Origin: an uncultured Alphaproteobacteria bacterium
GTDB taxonomy: Bacteria; Pseudomonadota; Alphaproteobacteria; Rhodobacterales; Rhodobacteraceae
Assembly (NCBI GenBank): GCA_913051655.1
Contig: CAJXHI010000010.1
Coordinates: forward strand, 1 to 64,000
DNA: 64,000 nucleotides
Direction: 5' to 3'
Of this stretch, positions 29,014-39,332 are shown one piece after another (within the stretch, counting starts at the first letter, position 1; the number at the start of each line of letters is the position of its first letter). A program made the position numbers and the translations under genes. The notes under the pieces were generated by a model. The model did no database searches and had not been told where the DNA came from. It saw only the letters and a program-made list of their open reading frames with translations.

Positions 29014-30315
29014 TTATCCTTTGTGACGCAGGTCGATCACACGGCGTGCCTTGCCTTCAGACCGTTCAATCGTTCCGGGTTCGCCAAGATCAATGGATAC
29101 ACTGATGCCGATCGTATCTTTGATCCGTTTTTTGAGTTCGCTGCTCGCATCTTGCGCTCCGCTGGCAGTAGGTATGCGTTCCACCTTCACGTCCATTTTG
29201 TCCATTGGGCCGTCTTTGGTCAGTTCAATCTGGAAATGTGGAGCGAGAGTATCGTTTTCCAGTATCAGTTCTTCAATCTGTGTCGGGAACACATTGACAC
29301 CTCGCAGGATGATCATATCGTCGGCGCGGCCCATGATTTTTTCCATGCGACGCATGGAACGCGCAGTGCCGGGCAAAAGCCGGGTGAGATCACGGGTGCG
29401 ATACCGGATCATCGGCAGGCCTTCTTTAGTCAGCGTCGTGAATACTAATTCGCCCATTTCCCCGTTGGGCACAGGTTCACCGGTTTCGGGGTTGATAATT
29501 TCTGGATAAAAGTGATCCTCCCAAATGTGAAGCCCGTCTTTGGTTTCCACGCATTCATTTGCAACACCTGGGCCCAGCACTTCGGAGAGCCCGTAGATAT
29601 CGACTGCATGCATGTCGAAGGCCTGTTCAATTTCCTGACGCATTGAGTTGGTCCATGGTTCTGCCCCGAAGATTGCAACTTCTAAAGACGTATCCCGAGG
29701 ATCAATGCCCATTTTATGGAACTGTTCTAAGATGTTGAGCATATAAGACGGGGTCACCATGATGGTAGAAGGTTTGAAATCCTTGATAAGGGTCACCTGC
29801 CGTTCAGTCATCCCACCAGATACGGGCACAACTGTGCAGCCAAGCTTTTCTGCGCCGTAATGGGCGCCAAGTCCCCCTGTGAACAATCCATATCCATAGA
29901 CAATATTCACAAGATCGCCGGGTTTTGTACCGCTTGCCCGCATAGAGCGCGCAACCATATCAGCCCACATGTCTACATCGTTTTTGGTATATCCAACGAC
30001 CGTAGCTTTGCCAGTGGTTCCAGAAGATGCATGAATACGGGTAATCTGATCACGTGGTACAGCAAAAAGCCCAAAGGGATAATAATCGCGCAAATCATTT
30101 TTATGGGTAAAAGGAAACTTTGATAGATCCGGTAGTGATTTCAAATCATCGGGATGCACGCCGGCCTCATCAAAGCGTTTACGGTACATTGCGACATTAT
30201 CATAAGCATGGTTCAAAGACCATTGCATCCGCTCTAGCTGAAGCGCCTGAATTTCATCGGTTGAGGCGGTTTCGATAGGTTCTAATGTGCTTCTGTCCGG
30301 TGTCAGATCTTTCAT
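29014..30315 (-). CDS. paaK: Phenylacetate-CoA ligase
   Basis: Activates phenylacetate to phenylacetyl-CoA with ATP, the entry step of the pathway. Motifs are the P-loop-like IHASSGTTGKATVVGYT, VYGYGLFTGGLG, DIYGLSEVLGPGVA and YRTRDLTRLLPG, all typical of PaaK in the adenylate-forming family. Length 433 is normal. An AGGAGAG site precedes the ATG at 30315. It is in an operon with paaI (upstream) and the TetR gene (downstream). Confidence 0.96.
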   Translation of the reverse strand: MKDLTPDRSTLEPIETASTDEIQALQLERMQWSLNHAYDNVAMYRKRFDEAGVHPDDLKSLPDLSKFPFTHKNDLRDYYPFGLFAVPRDQITRIHASSGTTGKATVVGYTKNDVDMWADMVARSMRASGTKPGDLVNIVYGYGLFTGGLGAHYGAEKLGCTVVPVSGGMTERQVTLIKDFKPSTIMVTPSYMLNILEQFHKMGIDPRDTSLEVAIFGAEPWTNSMRQEIEQAFDMHAVDIYGLSEVLGPGVANECVETKDGLHIWEDHFYPEIINPETGEPVPNGEMGELVFTTLTKEGLPMIRYRTRDLTRLLPGTARSMRRMEKIMGRADDMIILRGVNVFPTQIEELILENDTLAPHFQIELTKDGPMDKMDVKVERIPTASGAQDASSELKKRIKDTIGISVSIDLGEPGTIERSEGKARRVIDLRHKG

Positions 30316-30324
30316 AATTCTCTC

Positions 30325-30750
30325 CTATTCCTCAAATAAATGTCCGCGAATTGCGCGTGAGCATCCTCTAAATTCAGCGATGATGCGTCTGTGCTGATTT
30401 GTGACTGTGACGTCATATATACCGTTTTTGCCGGTCAGGCTTACTTCTTCTGCGCATGCGGTGAGTATGTCGCCCAAAGTCCCAGGTGAGACAAAGCTAA
30501 TGGTATTGTGTTGGGCCACTGTGGATTGGTTTCTGCTATTGCATGCAAAGGCAAAAGCCGTATCCGCGAGGGTAAATATGATACCACCGTGGCAAATACC
30601 GTGACCATTTGTATGGTGTTTTTTAACTGTGAGAGACATGACAGCGCGCCCTTCGTCCACTTCCACCATGTCAATTCCGACCCAGGGGCTGGAATTGTCA
30701 CTTTCCCACATTGCAGCAGCAGATTTTTCAGCTTTTTCTCTAGGTGTCAT
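30325..30750 (-). CDS. paaI: Hydroxyphenylacetyl-CoA thioesterase PaaI
   Basis: Hotdog-fold thioesterase that releases CoA from dead-end ring-hydroxylated phenylacetyl-CoA products. The family motif HTNGHGICHGGIIFTLADTAFAFA contains the catalytic Asp, with the preceding His-Gly-Gly. Length 141 residues matches PaaI. It is first in the minus-strand operon paaI-paaK-tetR and faces paaZ across a 202-bp divergent promoter region. Confidence 0.93.
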   Translation of the reverse strand: MTPREKAEKSAAAMWESDNSSPWVGIDMVEVDEGRAVMSLTVKKHHTNGHGICHGGIIFTLADTAFAFACNSRNQSTVAQHNTISFVSPGTLGDILTACAEEVSLTGKNGIYDVTVTNQHRRIIAEFRGCSRAIRGHLFEE

Positions 30751-30819
30751 GTCTATTTGAGGTCCTTTGACATCTATTCTTGATTTTTATGACGCTTCAT
30801 TCTAACGATGTAAAGTATA

Positions 30820-30839
30820 AACCGACCGATTGGTCAATT
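30820..30839. promoter_or_regulatory. TetR-type operator in the paaI/paaZ divergent region
   Basis: AACCGACCGATTGGTCAATT carries the palindromic core GACC-N4-GGTC with flanking ACCGACC, a common TetR-family operator form. Read toward paaI, TTGACC within it could be a -35 box, so binding would block the paaI-paaK-tetR promoter and perhaps paaZ. A near-identical core occurs at 33030-33041. Confidence 0.6.
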
Positions 30840-30952
30840 AATGTATTTCTGCTATTCTGTAGCGGTTTAGATCACATCGGAGCAGAAGACGGAATTACAT
30901 TGAGGCTAGTTAGAAACTTGACTCAAAGCAGAAAACACAAAAGGGAAATTTA

Positions 30953-32983
30953 ATGACCATTCAGGACGTTCAAAGTTTTGCAAAAGGCGCATGGGTTCAA
31001 ACCAATGATAGCGCCCGCCCCATTTATTCCGCTATTAACGGAGACATGATTGCGCGCGCTGGTAACGATGCGCTCGACGCTGTGGGCATGATTGATTATG
31101 CTAAAGCGGTCGGAGGCGCGAACTTGCGCAAGCTGACCTTTCATGCCCGTGCGCGTATGCTTAAGGCGGTGGCGCAAAGCCTGATGGCACAAAAACAGGC
31201 ATTGTACGATATTTCCTTTTCCACAGGTGCTACACAAAAGGATCATTTGATTGACATTGATGGCGGTATTGGGACACTTTTTGCCTATTCATCCATGGCG
31301 CGGCGCGAAATGCCTGACTCAGATATTTACTTAGACGGCAAAGTTGAACGTCTGTCGCGTAATGGAACATTTTTGGGGCAGCATGTGTGCACATCACTGC
31401 CTGGTGTGGCAGTACATATCAATGCCTTTAATTTTCCGGTCTGGGGCATGCTGGAAAAACTTGCTCCTGCCTTTTTAGCAGGTGTGCCTGCCATCGTGAA
31501 ACCGGCAACTGCCACCTGTTATGTAACAGAACTTTGTGTGCGGCTGATCTTAGAAAGTGGGTTTTTGCCTGAGGGCGCGTTGCAATTGGTATCCGGCAGG
31601 CTTGGGTCTATGCTGAAATATGTGGAATCTCATGACGTTGTGAGCTTTACGGGATCGGCAGAGACAGCGCTTATATTACATTCAACGCCTGAGATATTGC
31701 AGAATGCGACGCGCTTTATTGCAGAACAAGATAGCCTTAACGCTTCGCTTCTCGGCCCTGATGTTCTGCCTGGGACGGCGGAATTTGATCTTTTTGCCCA
31801 AGAAGTAATTCGGGAAATGACCACCAAAGCGGGACAGAAATGTACGGCTATCCGTCGGATATTGGTCCCTGAGGCACAGTTAGAACTGATGGTTGAAAAA
31901 CTCAAGAAAAGCCTTTCTCAGGTTGTTGTTGGAGACCCGCGAAACAAAGACACCTGTATGGGGGCGCTGGTATCAGAAGCGCAAAAGCGCGACGTTTTAA
32001 AAAAAGCAAAGCTCATCGGGCAGGATGCAGACTGCGTCGCTGGAAAACCTTATCAATTTGATCTCCAAAATGTAGATTTGCAAAAAGGCGCTTTTGTGCC
32101 GCCTTTATTGTTTTGTTGTTGGAGTCCTGATAGCGCTGAACATGTTCATGACGTTGAAGCTTTTGGCCCTGTCTCTACCATCATGGCCTATAGGGATTTG
32201 AATCACGCAACCGAGCTTTTGAACAGGGGCAAAGGCAGCCTTGTGGCATCTGTGATTACCAATGATGCGGATGTTGCAAGCGACATTGTTTTAAAGAGTG
32301 GCGCCTTTCATGGACGCCTTTATTTCAACAATGGCACCTCAATGGCGGAAAGCACTGGGCATGGATCGCCCTTGCCGCATATGGTGCATGGTGGACCCGG
32401 TCGTGCAGGAGGCAGCGAAGAATTGGGAGGCGTCCGTGGAGTTATGCATTACATGCAACGCACTGGGCTTCAGGGGAGTCCTGACATTATAGCCCAAGTG
32501 GGAAAGAAATGGGTGCCAGGCGCAAAAGAGGTGACGGAGAAAAATCATCCTTTTACCCGCCGGTTTTCAAGCCTCCAGATCGGGGAAACGCTTTATACTG
32601 CGTCACGTCAAATTTCGATGGAAGATATTGAACATTTTGCACATTTCACTGGGGATAAGTTTTATGCGCATATGGACGAGGAGGCCGCAAAGCGTAATCC
32701 GTTTTTTCCAGGGCGCGTGGCTCATGGATATCTGCTCTTAAGTTTTGCTGCTGGTCTTTTTGTGGAACCCAACGAAGGTCCTGTTCTTGCCAACACGGGG
32801 TTGGATAATTTACGGTTTATGAAGCCCGTTCAGGCTGACGACAGCATAAAAGTGCGTCTGACAGTCAAACATAAAACCCCCCGCAATAAAGAATATGGTG
32901 AAATAAGATGGCACGTCAGCCTGACCAATCAGGACGATGAATTAGTTGCAGAATACGAACTTTTGACAATGAACGCATTCTGA
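30953..32983 (+). CDS. paaZ: Bifunctional ring-opening hydrolase / aldehyde dehydrogenase PaaZ
   Basis: Hydrolytically opens oxepin-CoA and oxidises the resulting semialdehyde to 3-oxo-5,6-dehydrosuberyl-CoA. Residues 1 to about 520 form an aldehyde dehydrogenase domain with the catalytic Cys in [13 protein letters not shown] and the general base in [13 protein letters not shown]. Residues about 540-676 form a MaoC/hotdog hydratase domain with [12 protein letters not shown] and [18 protein letters not shown]. At 676 residues it is the full two-domain enzyme. AAGGGAAA precedes the ATG. Confidence 0.96.
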   Translation: MTIQDVQSFAKGAWVQTNDSARPIYSAINGDMIARAGNDALDAVGMIDYAKAVGGANLRKLTFHARARMLKAVAQSLMAQKQALYDISFSTGATQKDHLIDIDGGIGTLFAYSSMARREMPDSDIYLDGKVERLSRNGTFLGQHVCTSLPGVAVHINAFNFPVWGMLEKLAPAFLAGVPAIVKPATATCYVTELCVRLILESGFLPEGALQLVSGRLGSMLKYVESHDVVSFTGSAETALILHSTPEILQNATRFIAEQDSLNASLLGPDVLPGTAEFDLFAQEVIREMTTKAGQKCTAIRRILVPEAQLELMVEKLKKSLSQVVVGDPRNKDTCMGALVSEAQKRDVLKKAKLIGQDADCVAGKPYQFDLQNVDLQKGAFVPPLLFCCWSPDSAEHVHDVEAFGPVSTIMAYRDLNHATELLNRGKGSLVASVITNDADVASDIVLKSGAFHGRLYFNNGTSMAESTGHGSPLPHMVHGGPGRAGGSEELGGVRGVMHYMQRTGLQGSPDIIAQVGKKWVPGAKEVTEKNHPFTRRFSSLQIGETLYTASRQISMEDIEHFAHFTGDKFYAHMDEEAAKRNPFFPGRVAHGYLLLSFAAGLFVEPNEGPVLANTGLDNLRFMKPVQADDSIKVRLTVKHKTPRNKEYGEIRWHVSLTNQDDELVAEYELLTMNAF

Positions 32984-33020
32984 TTCTTGGTTACTTGTGA
33001 TGGCATCTATTGAATCTTTG

Positions 33021-33050
33021 TTAACCTCTGGCCAATAGGTCCGGTATAAT
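33021..33050 (+). promoter_or_regulatory. Promoter with overlapping TetR-type site before the paaX-like gene
   Basis: A perfect -10 box TATAAT (33045-33050) lies 18 bp after a possible -35 TTAACC (33021-33026). The spacer contains GGCCAATAGGTC (33030-33041), which matches 10 of 12 bases of the reverse complement of the operator core upstream of paaI (GACCAATCGGTC). This links both regulators in one circuit. Confidence 0.5.
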
Positions 33051-33097
33051 GCTACGGTAAATTATGCTACCTTTGCCCTGAACAGAGACAATAACGA

Positions 33098-33841
33098 TTG
33101 ACTGAAGCTACAGCCCTGATTCAGGATTTATACAAACTTGAAACGGTCAAAACGTGGTCGTTGATCGTGACATTGTTTGGTGATCTGGGCGGAGAGCCGC
33201 AAGCCGTGTTATCAGGAAAAGACATTGGTGCCATTATGGGCCATATCGGTATCAAACCTGAAGCTACTCGTGTTGCTCTTCACAGATTAAAACGGGACGG
33301 GTGGATTGACACCGAACGCGCAGGTCGTGAAGTTTTCTATTCCTTGTCTGAACGGGGAAAAGCTGAAACAGCGGCCGTATATGTCGATGTCTACAGCCAA
33401 AGTGTTAAATATCCAGAAGGCTGGCAGTTGATTTTTACAGAAGACAATACTGATATTTCCTATCTACGTGTGGCCCGTAACTTCGTGCTTTTGCCAAAGA
33501 CGAAATTGGATACCGTCGCCGGTGTAGCGATGTCTTTGGAAACAAATAAGCTACCCGTTTGGTTTGAGCATTTGATCGTTCCATCCAAGACACTTGATCT
33601 AGCCAGTCATTTATTTAACTTACTGGTACGCTTTAACCGAATTGATAAGAACCAAGCACATCTTGATTCCTCTGCTTTGCGCCTCTTGTTTCTGCACCAT
33701 TGGCGGAAATTAGCCCTAAGGGAGGCTACTTGGGCGCATATTTGGCTGAAAAAAAATGGTGCTATTTCACAATGTCACAGTGGGATAACCGCCCTTTTGT
33801 CAAATTTGCCGAAATTTGAAATCCCTCAAGAAAAGCACTGA
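33098..33841 (+). CDS. paaX: PaaX-family transcriptional regulator
   Basis: Winged-helix repressor of the family that in E. coli binds phenylacetyl-CoA. The N-terminal part has WSLIVTLFGDLGG and the recognition-helix segment IKPEATRVALHRLKRDGWI; the C-terminal PaaX domain includes LRVARNFVLLP and FNLLVRFNRIDKNQ. At 247 residues it is somewhat short of the E. coli protein (316). The start is a TTG at 33098. Lying beside paaZ, it probably controls the phenylacetate genes together with the TetR protein. Confidence 0.85.
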   Translation: MTEATALIQDLYKLETVKTWSLIVTLFGDLGGEPQAVLSGKDIGAIMGHIGIKPEATRVALHRLKRDGWIDTERAGREVFYSLSERGKAETAAVYVDVYSQSVKYPEGWQLIFTEDNTDISYLRVARNFVLLPKTKLDTVAGVAMSLETNKLPVWFEHLIVPSKTLDLASHLFNLLVRFNRIDKNQAHLDSSALRLLFLHHWRKLALREATWAHIWLKKNGAISQCHSGITALLSNLPKFEIPQEKH

Positions 33842-33938
33842 AGCGCGTCGCCCCGCTAGTAGATGTCGATGCTTGACACTAATCCTCCGGGGAAAGATTT
33901 CAGGCGGAAGAGCTCATAAATCAGTAAATTCTTTTGCA

Positions 33939-35150
33939 TCAAGATTGGGACCGCCATGCCCCCGCCAATGCGAACAATGCTATTGCAGGCATACAGATTG
34001 CGAAAATGATCACAAGATCATAATCCCCATGCATCCACATAATAGATCCAAGTGTTGGCGCAATCGCAGTACCGATCACAAACCCAACGGCCAAGAGACC
34101 TGCAATAATTCCGAAATCGCGGCGGCCCAAAAGCTCTGCGATTGCAGTTGGACGAATGATACTTAGAACCCCATAACCTGCACCCTGCAAGATCACGAAG
34201 ATTGCGATTAAAATCATGCCCATTTCACCAAAATAAAGTGCCCACCCGGCAATAAAAATCGCGACGAAACAGGCAACACAAATCGCATAAACAGAGACAT
34301 GATTTTCGAACGCCATCATTGTCATCCGCCCTCCAACCTGCATTGGCCCGATAAGAGACGCCATAAGGACTGCCAAAGCGTCATTTAATCCCCGCTCATA
34401 AAAGATCGGAAGCATATGGCTAATTACAATTCCATGATTTACAGAAATTAGAAAGAAAGTGACTCCGATAAACCAAAATCTTGGGTTTTGTGTCACGTTT
34501 AGGGCCTCTGAAAGGGTCTTTGACGCTTTTGGCGCATGAGCTTTTGACTGCAGCCTTGCAAAGTATGATCCATATAAAATAAGTGGGACACAAATTATAG
34601 CCACGGTTGCGGCAAAGATCAAAATGGCGATACGCCAGCCAAAAAGCTCTGTCAGCAAATAGGCGCTGGGAAAGGATACTGTCCCCGCAAATCCTGCAGC
34701 AAGTGTGATCAATGTGATGGCGCGCCGTGCGTCTGTGCCAAGGCTGTATGTTACAGTCGCAAAACAGGCATCATAAAGTGATCCGGACATTGCCATCCCA
34801 ATGAAAAACCAGATGGTATAAAATTGCCAAATCTCTGTCGCCTGCGAGAGCATACAGAGCATAGCACTTGCCAAAGCTGCGCCCCCTGCAAAGACTGCGC
34901 GGCCATAGCCTTTGTCGATCAAACGTCCCACGCCGGGTGACAAAACCGCTGAAACCACAAGAGACAATGTAAAGGCACCTGTTAAATTGGCTTTGGAGAA
35001 CCCGAGTTCCGCCTCCCAGATTGGCAAAAATGCTGGAAAGGAATAAAAATATGCGGCCCAAACGAGTGTCTCCGCGATTGCAAAAGGAAAGACGATACGA
35101 CTGAAATTCCGGTTCCGGGTAGTCACCTCAATTTTTTTTATATCGTTCAT
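33939..35150 (-). CDS. Major facilitator superfamily transporter
   Basis: A 403-residue membrane protein with about 12 predicted helices, and the conserved MFS loop 2-3 region (GRLIDKGYGRAVFAGG). Substrate not recognisable. Its place next to the paa cluster on the opposite strand would allow an aromatic-acid uptake role, but no sequence motif shows this. It is transcribed alone. Confidence 0.85.
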   Translation of the reverse strand: MNDIKKIEVTTRNRNFSRIVFPFAIAETLVWAAYFYSFPAFLPIWEAELGFSKANLTGAFTLSLVVSAVLSPGVGRLIDKGYGRAVFAGGAALASAMLCMLSQATEIWQFYTIWFFIGMAMSGSLYDACFATVTYSLGTDARRAITLITLAAGFAGTVSFPSAYLLTELFGWRIAILIFAATVAIICVPLILYGSYFARLQSKAHAPKASKTLSEALNVTQNPRFWFIGVTFFLISVNHGIVISHMLPIFYERGLNDALAVLMASLIGPMQVGGRMTMMAFENHVSVYAICVACFVAIFIAGWALYFGEMGMILIAIFVILQGAGYGVLSIIRPTAIAELLGRRDFGIIAGLLAVGFVIGTAIAPTLGSIMWMHGDYDLVIIFAICMPAIALFALAGAWRSQS

Positions 35151-35262
35151 TAATTACACCCAAGTTAGAAAAAACCATGGATCTATGTGGTGATTTGGTC
35201 AAGGGAACATATAAAGTGCTAATTTGTGGATTAAAATTTTCACTGTTTTTTGGATCTCGGTG

Positions 35263-35520
35263 TTACAGCGTGACGGTCAAAAGCTGACATTCCTCATAGA
35301 CTTCGATAACGCTTAGCGCCGCAAGCGCAGCAGCTTCATAGGTATCCTTGTCTTCAAATTTTCTAATCTCTTTATACATCATACCCGAATCGTAACGTGT
35401 ATTAATGACTAACAGGTGAAGCCCAAAAATCTCTTTTTGTTCTGCTATCAATAATGATGCTGAAACAGAGCTGTTTTTGGTCAGCTCATTAACCTTTGCC
35501 ATCATCGTAGGTGAAACCAT
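35263..35520 (-). CDS. Small hypothetical protein
   Basis: An 85-residue frame I do not recognise. It begins MVSPTMMAKVNELTKN, has mixed alpha/beta character, with an acidic middle (IRKFEDKDTYEAAALAALSVIEVYEE), no signal peptide and no membrane segment. Codon use looks like its neighbours, but no clear ribosome binding site precedes the ATG. It stands alone between an MFS gene and hemY on the same strand. Confidence 0.45.
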   Translation of the reverse strand: MVSPTMMAKVNELTKNSSVSASLLIAEQKEIFGLHLLVINTRYDSGMMYKEIRKFEDKDTYEAAALAALSVIEVYEECQLLTVTL

Positions 35521-35625
35521 ATACTAACTCGCCGCTTAATTTTGTCCTTCAAGAACCTAGGTCAAAGAGCGTAAACCGCAATAAACCATTATTCAGATTT
35601 CAAATACGATGGCAGATCGCAAAGG

Positions 35626-37125
35626 TCAGGTGGTTCGCGACGTTATCGCTGTTTCTATCTTATCAACTTCCGCATCTTCGGTGATCGTTTTACCTTCTGG
35701 ATCAATAACGTCAGGAAGCAAGTCTTCCGATTCTTCTGAAATTCCGACAAGAAGGGGGAGCATTTCAAGGCCGGTGGAAGAGGACATATTGGCCACTGGC
35801 GGTGAAGTCCAAGACAAGGTGTCGAAACCTTCGCAGTTTTCGCAGACTGGCGTCCATTGCGCATGCGCTGTGTGACAATTCTCACATATCCATTGTGGAC
35901 CACGCGGTGCCCCGAGCGCTTTGGCAAGCCAGCCGCGGACAAGCTTATCTGCTCCGCCCTCTCCGCGCTCAACTGCCGCCATAATCGTTAAGCTCCGCGC
36001 ATCAGGTTCGTTTTCCAACAGCCCGTCAATTTCTTTGCGTGCTTTTTCAAAGTCCTCTGCAGCAAGACAAAGCTCTGCCATTGCCAACTTGGTTTCACGA
36101 TGCTCTGGAGCAAGTTTCCGCAAATTCGCAAAACGTTTTAATCTTTGGTCTGGCGTTTCGTCAGGTGCGATTTCTGAAAAGGCGGCGGCTAGGTCGGGAT
36201 GTGGCTGGGCTTGCCATGCTTTCTGGATCACGCGCGCTGCATATTTTGGTTTGCCGCTCTTAATATAGCTTCGTGCGGCCATTGTTGCGGCAGGTACAAG
36301 GTCGGGTGACAGCCGGTTTGCCTCAATCGCATGTTCGCTTGCGTTTACGCTTTGATCTTCTTCCATGATACCTCTTGCCTGCGACAAGGCTAATACGGCA
36401 TCTCGGCGTTTATGCAAATCACGGGGCAGGCTGCCTTGTTTCAGTTTTGTGCGAAGTGTTTTTCGTGCACCGTCCCAGTCTTCGGTTTTGGCTTGAAGTT
36501 GCAACAATGTGTCCTGAATTTCCGTATGCTTTGGTTTGATCGAAAAGGCGCGTTCGGCAAGTTTCAATGCCACATCTACATTGCCGTCTTCAAGTTTCTG
36601 TTTCAAAAGCCCGCGTACCCCGACGAAGCGGGTTTCCGGCATTTGGAGCAAGTTTTTATAAATCTCTTCGGCTTTGCTGCGATTGCCAGACAGCTCCGCT
36701 GCCTGTGCCGCCAGAACATTGGTCAGGGATGGATTATCCAGAAAACGTGAGGCTTTATTGGCTTTGTCCATCGCCAATTGGCCTTCGCCAGAGGCGAGCG
36801 CTAACATGCCTTCTGATAAGGCTTGGTACCCTTTGCGTTCGCGGTTGCGTGTGAAGTGGCGTGAGATTGCTGTATCTTCGCCGTTGATAAATTTCATGAC
36901 AGATACAATTAACGATAACACTTTGAGGAAAAGCCAAATCACAGCGCAAAGCAAAGCGAGTAAAAGAGCCGCTTGAACAGGTGTAACGATATATTCAGTC
37001 CCTGCAATTGTTGCCTTAATTTCGCCCAGAAAAATGTCTTTGGCATCCAGCAAATAAGCAAGGCCACTTGAAATAAGTACTACGATCACAATGAATAGAA
37101 GGATCTTTGTTAGGGAAATGAGCAT
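35626..37125 (-). CDS. hemY: HemY-like tetratricopeptide membrane protein
   Basis: Inner-membrane protein of the heme-biosynthesis-associated HemY_N family (not the protoporphyrinogen oxidase also called HemY). Two N-terminal hydrophobic segments (about residues 5-25 and 45-75) carry the HemY_N domain; a long TPR-like helical region follows. The C-terminus has two CxxC pairs (WICENCHTAHAQW and PVCENCEGF), a rubredoxin-like zinc ribbon. At 499 residues it fits the alphaproteobacterial form. It follows the mitofilin and hemD genes in the same direction. Confidence 0.88.
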   Translation of the reverse strand: MLISLTKILLFIVIVVLISSGLAYLLDAKDIFLGEIKATIAGTEYIVTPVQAALLLALLCAVIWLFLKVLSLIVSVMKFINGEDTAISRHFTRNRERKGYQALSEGMLALASGEGQLAMDKANKASRFLDNPSLTNVLAAQAAELSGNRSKAEEIYKNLLQMPETRFVGVRGLLKQKLEDGNVDVALKLAERAFSIKPKHTEIQDTLLQLQAKTEDWDGARKTLRTKLKQGSLPRDLHKRRDAVLALSQARGIMEEDQSVNASEHAIEANRLSPDLVPAATMAARSYIKSGKPKYAARVIQKAWQAQPHPDLAAAFSEIAPDETPDQRLKRFANLRKLAPEHRETKLAMAELCLAAEDFEKARKEIDGLLENEPDARSLTIMAAVERGEGGADKLVRGWLAKALGAPRGPQWICENCHTAHAQWTPVCENCEGFDTLSWTSPPVANMSSSTGLEMLPLLVGISEESEDLLPDVIDPEGKTITEDAEVDKIETAITSRTT

Positions 37126-37134
37126 TGATCTATC

Positions 37135-38514
37135 CTAATTTCCCACAACCGCAGAGAGGCTCTTCAAGGCTCCCACCAAGTTCAGCCTTTGTTGTGCCTC
37201 TGCTTGCCATTCTGCCATAGCCTCTTTTGCAGGTGACTGGAGCGCTTGTAGCTCTTCAACTGCATTTTCCAATTGACCGTCGCGCAATGCAGCCTCTGCG
37301 CGCGAAAGGACCGCATCCGCGTCGGTACCCTCCTTTGGCGTCACTGAGCGCGCTTGGAGCTGCGATTTTATAAATCCCAGAAGGCTTTGTGTGGTTCCGT
37401 CATAGCTGTTCTCAGATCGCTCAGCTGAAATCGCTGCCCGCGCTGCTTCGGGGAAGGTATCGGTAAGTGTCTCAAGTCGCGGAACACCCTCACCAGAAAT
37501 TTTTTGGAGTTTGGTCGGTATTGGAGCGTTGGTCAGCTTTGAAAATTCATCCAGCTCTTTTGCAAAGCTTTTCCCTGCGTTGAAAGCCGTTTGGATAGCA
37601 TTAAACGTCAGATTAGCCTGCGTGTTGCGCGCTACTTCGGAAGCTTGGGCCTTTTTAGTATTGGCTTCGTGCAAAAGGGTTTCCACTTCTTTACGCTGGG
37701 CTGCCATTGTTTCCAAAAGCCTGTTAACTTCCGAATTATACGCGTCGATTATTTCATCTGATAGTGTGGCTGCAACGGGCCTTTTTTCAAGTTTACTCAT
37801 AAGTTGACTGATATCTGCTGCTAGCATTTCTATACTGTCAACCCGCGCGTTAAGGGCATCAACGGTTTCGGATAAGTTGGCCATAGACGCTAGGCTACCA
37901 TTTAAAGCTTCGAAATGATCATCATGCGTTTCTAGTTTGGCTATAATGTTATTAAGCTGCGTGTCTTGATCGCCGTTGGTCTTTGCATTTTGTGATATAC
38001 CATTCGCGTTGCCACTAATATTTATGCTCAACTCGGACTGAACGTCTTTTATGGTTACCCCATTGGTCAGAATATTGGACGTAAAAAGGTAATAGGCAGC
38101 ACCAAAGCCAAATGCACTGGAAATAATTCCTCCAATCAACATTAGGGAAATGGAAGAATTTTGTTTTTCTTGCTTTACAACTCGTGCAACGGGTTGTGCA
38201 TTTGCATGCGGGTGGTTTTTTTGTAAGTTTGGCTCAGATTTTTGGATATCTTCCGGAGTTTGATCGTCTATAAACGGAATTTCTTCTTGTTTTGTATCAT
38301 CTTGATTCGGATATTTGTATGTTCCTTGCCCTGCTAAGCTATTCAAATTCTTATCATTTGAAGTTGACGCTTTAGTAGAAACTACTTCGGCAACTTCGAT
38401 GTCATCAGTCTTATTTCGTGGGTTTTCAGAGACTTTTGCGTCTTTGTCCAAAATCTCAGAGCTTGGCACTTCTATTTTGCTCGCAATTTCTCTTTTTACT
38501 TTATTTTTCGCCAT
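37135..38514 (-). CDS. Mitofilin/Mic60-like membrane protein
   Basis: Alphaproteobacterial homologue of the mitochondrial crista protein Mic60, implicated in inner-membrane shaping. The first 120 residues are charged and look disordered. One membrane helix follows (about residues 121-146, ISLMLIGGIISSAFGFGAAYY), then a long coiled-coil-like region (residues about 180-300) and a C-terminal mitofilin-type helical domain. The length is 459. It lies between hemD and hemY, the arrangement known for bacterial Mic60. Confidence 0.82.
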   Translation of the reverse strand: MAKNKVKREIASKIEVPSSEILDKDAKVSENPRNKTDDIEVAEVVSTKASTSNDKNLNSLAGQGTYKYPNQDDTKQEEIPFIDDQTPEDIQKSEPNLQKNHPHANAQPVARVVKQEKQNSSISLMLIGGIISSAFGFGAAYYLFTSNILTNGVTIKDVQSELSINISGNANGISQNAKTNGDQDTQLNNIIAKLETHDDHFEALNGSLASMANLSETVDALNARVDSIEMLAADISQLMSKLEKRPVAATLSDEIIDAYNSEVNRLLETMAAQRKEVETLLHEANTKKAQASEVARNTQANLTFNAIQTAFNAGKSFAKELDEFSKLTNAPIPTKLQKISGEGVPRLETLTDTFPEAARAAISAERSENSYDGTTQSLLGFIKSQLQARSVTPKEGTDADAVLSRAEAALRDGQLENAVEELQALQSPAKEAMAEWQAEAQQRLNLVGALKSLSAVVGN

Positions 38515-38563
38515 AATGAACCTTCTTGCCTAGCAAGGTGCTGTGAGTATTCTACGTATCCGT

Positions 38564-39301
38564 TTATGAGGCCTCAAGGCTTGAAATATATTCAAATGTC
38601 TTTACGAGCTCATTTAACATAGAGTCCGAATTGGGTGCCTTGGCGACAGTTAAACTTGACAGATTACAACCTTTAAACGGTTTAGCGACTGCGTTGCTTA
38701 ATGCGATCATGTGACTGTGCTCAAATGGGACGCTCTGAGTAATCAATAGCTGAGCTGTTCGGGGTGAAAATAGTGGAAGTATCAAAGGTTTTCCCCCTTC
38801 GAATGCATCCAGCGCTTCATTTGTTAGTGAAAGTGGTTCTTGTTTATAGGCAACGATACGTTCACAGCTATGCCCAGCCTGCGTCAATTGTGTCGAAATA
38901 TTGCCGCGTGTATGCTCCCCACTGATGTGTAGCAACCGTCCGACGCTTGAACGGGATAAAATCAAAGAAATAAGATCATCTGCATTGCCTTGCCCATGTG
39001 AGGTCAAAAACCCAAGCCCCGAAGCCCGTTTGGCTGTTTTTGGACCCACAGCGAAGCAGGGCATATTTTGTGGAACGGAAAGATTTTCAATCGCTTCAAT
39101 GCCGTTGGATGATGTAAAGATGATCCCGTCAAATGAAGTCAAATCAACGTTGAGGTTTGTGAACTTAATGGTGATCAAAGGGCTGATGATAATCTTTACC
39201 CCTGGTAATCGACTCAGGATATGATCGTTGAAAACGTGCGCTTCCTTTTTGGGACGCGTGATGATGATTTCAGGCATGGTATCGCTGGCATTGTCAGTCA
39301 T
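38564..39301 (-). CDS. hemD: Uroporphyrinogen-III synthase
   Basis: Cyclises hydroxymethylbilane with inversion of ring D in tetrapyrrole synthesis. The sequence is divergent, as is usual for HemD, but keeps [34 protein letters not shown] and [12 protein letters not shown]. The start is uncertain: ATG 39301 has GGAGG 13 nt upstream, ATG 39277 begins at the conserved MPEIIITRP, and an ATG at 39328 is also open. It is divergent from tsaD, with starts only tens of bases apart, so their promoters overlap. Confidence 0.85.
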   Translation of the reverse strand: MTDNASDTMPEIIITRPKKEAHVFNDHILSRLPGVKIIISPLITIKFTNLNVDLTSFDGIIFTSSNGIEAIENLSVPQNMPCFAVGPKTAKRASGLGFLTSHGQGNADDLISLILSRSSVGRLLHISGEHTRGNISTQLTQAGHSCERIVAYKQEPLSLTNEALDAFEGGKPLILPLFSPRTAQLLITQSVPFEHSHMIALSNAVAKPFKGCNLSSLTVAKAPNSDSMLNELVKTFEYISSLEAS

Positions 39302-39332
39302 GTTAGACAATGTTACCTCCAAAACCATAAAG

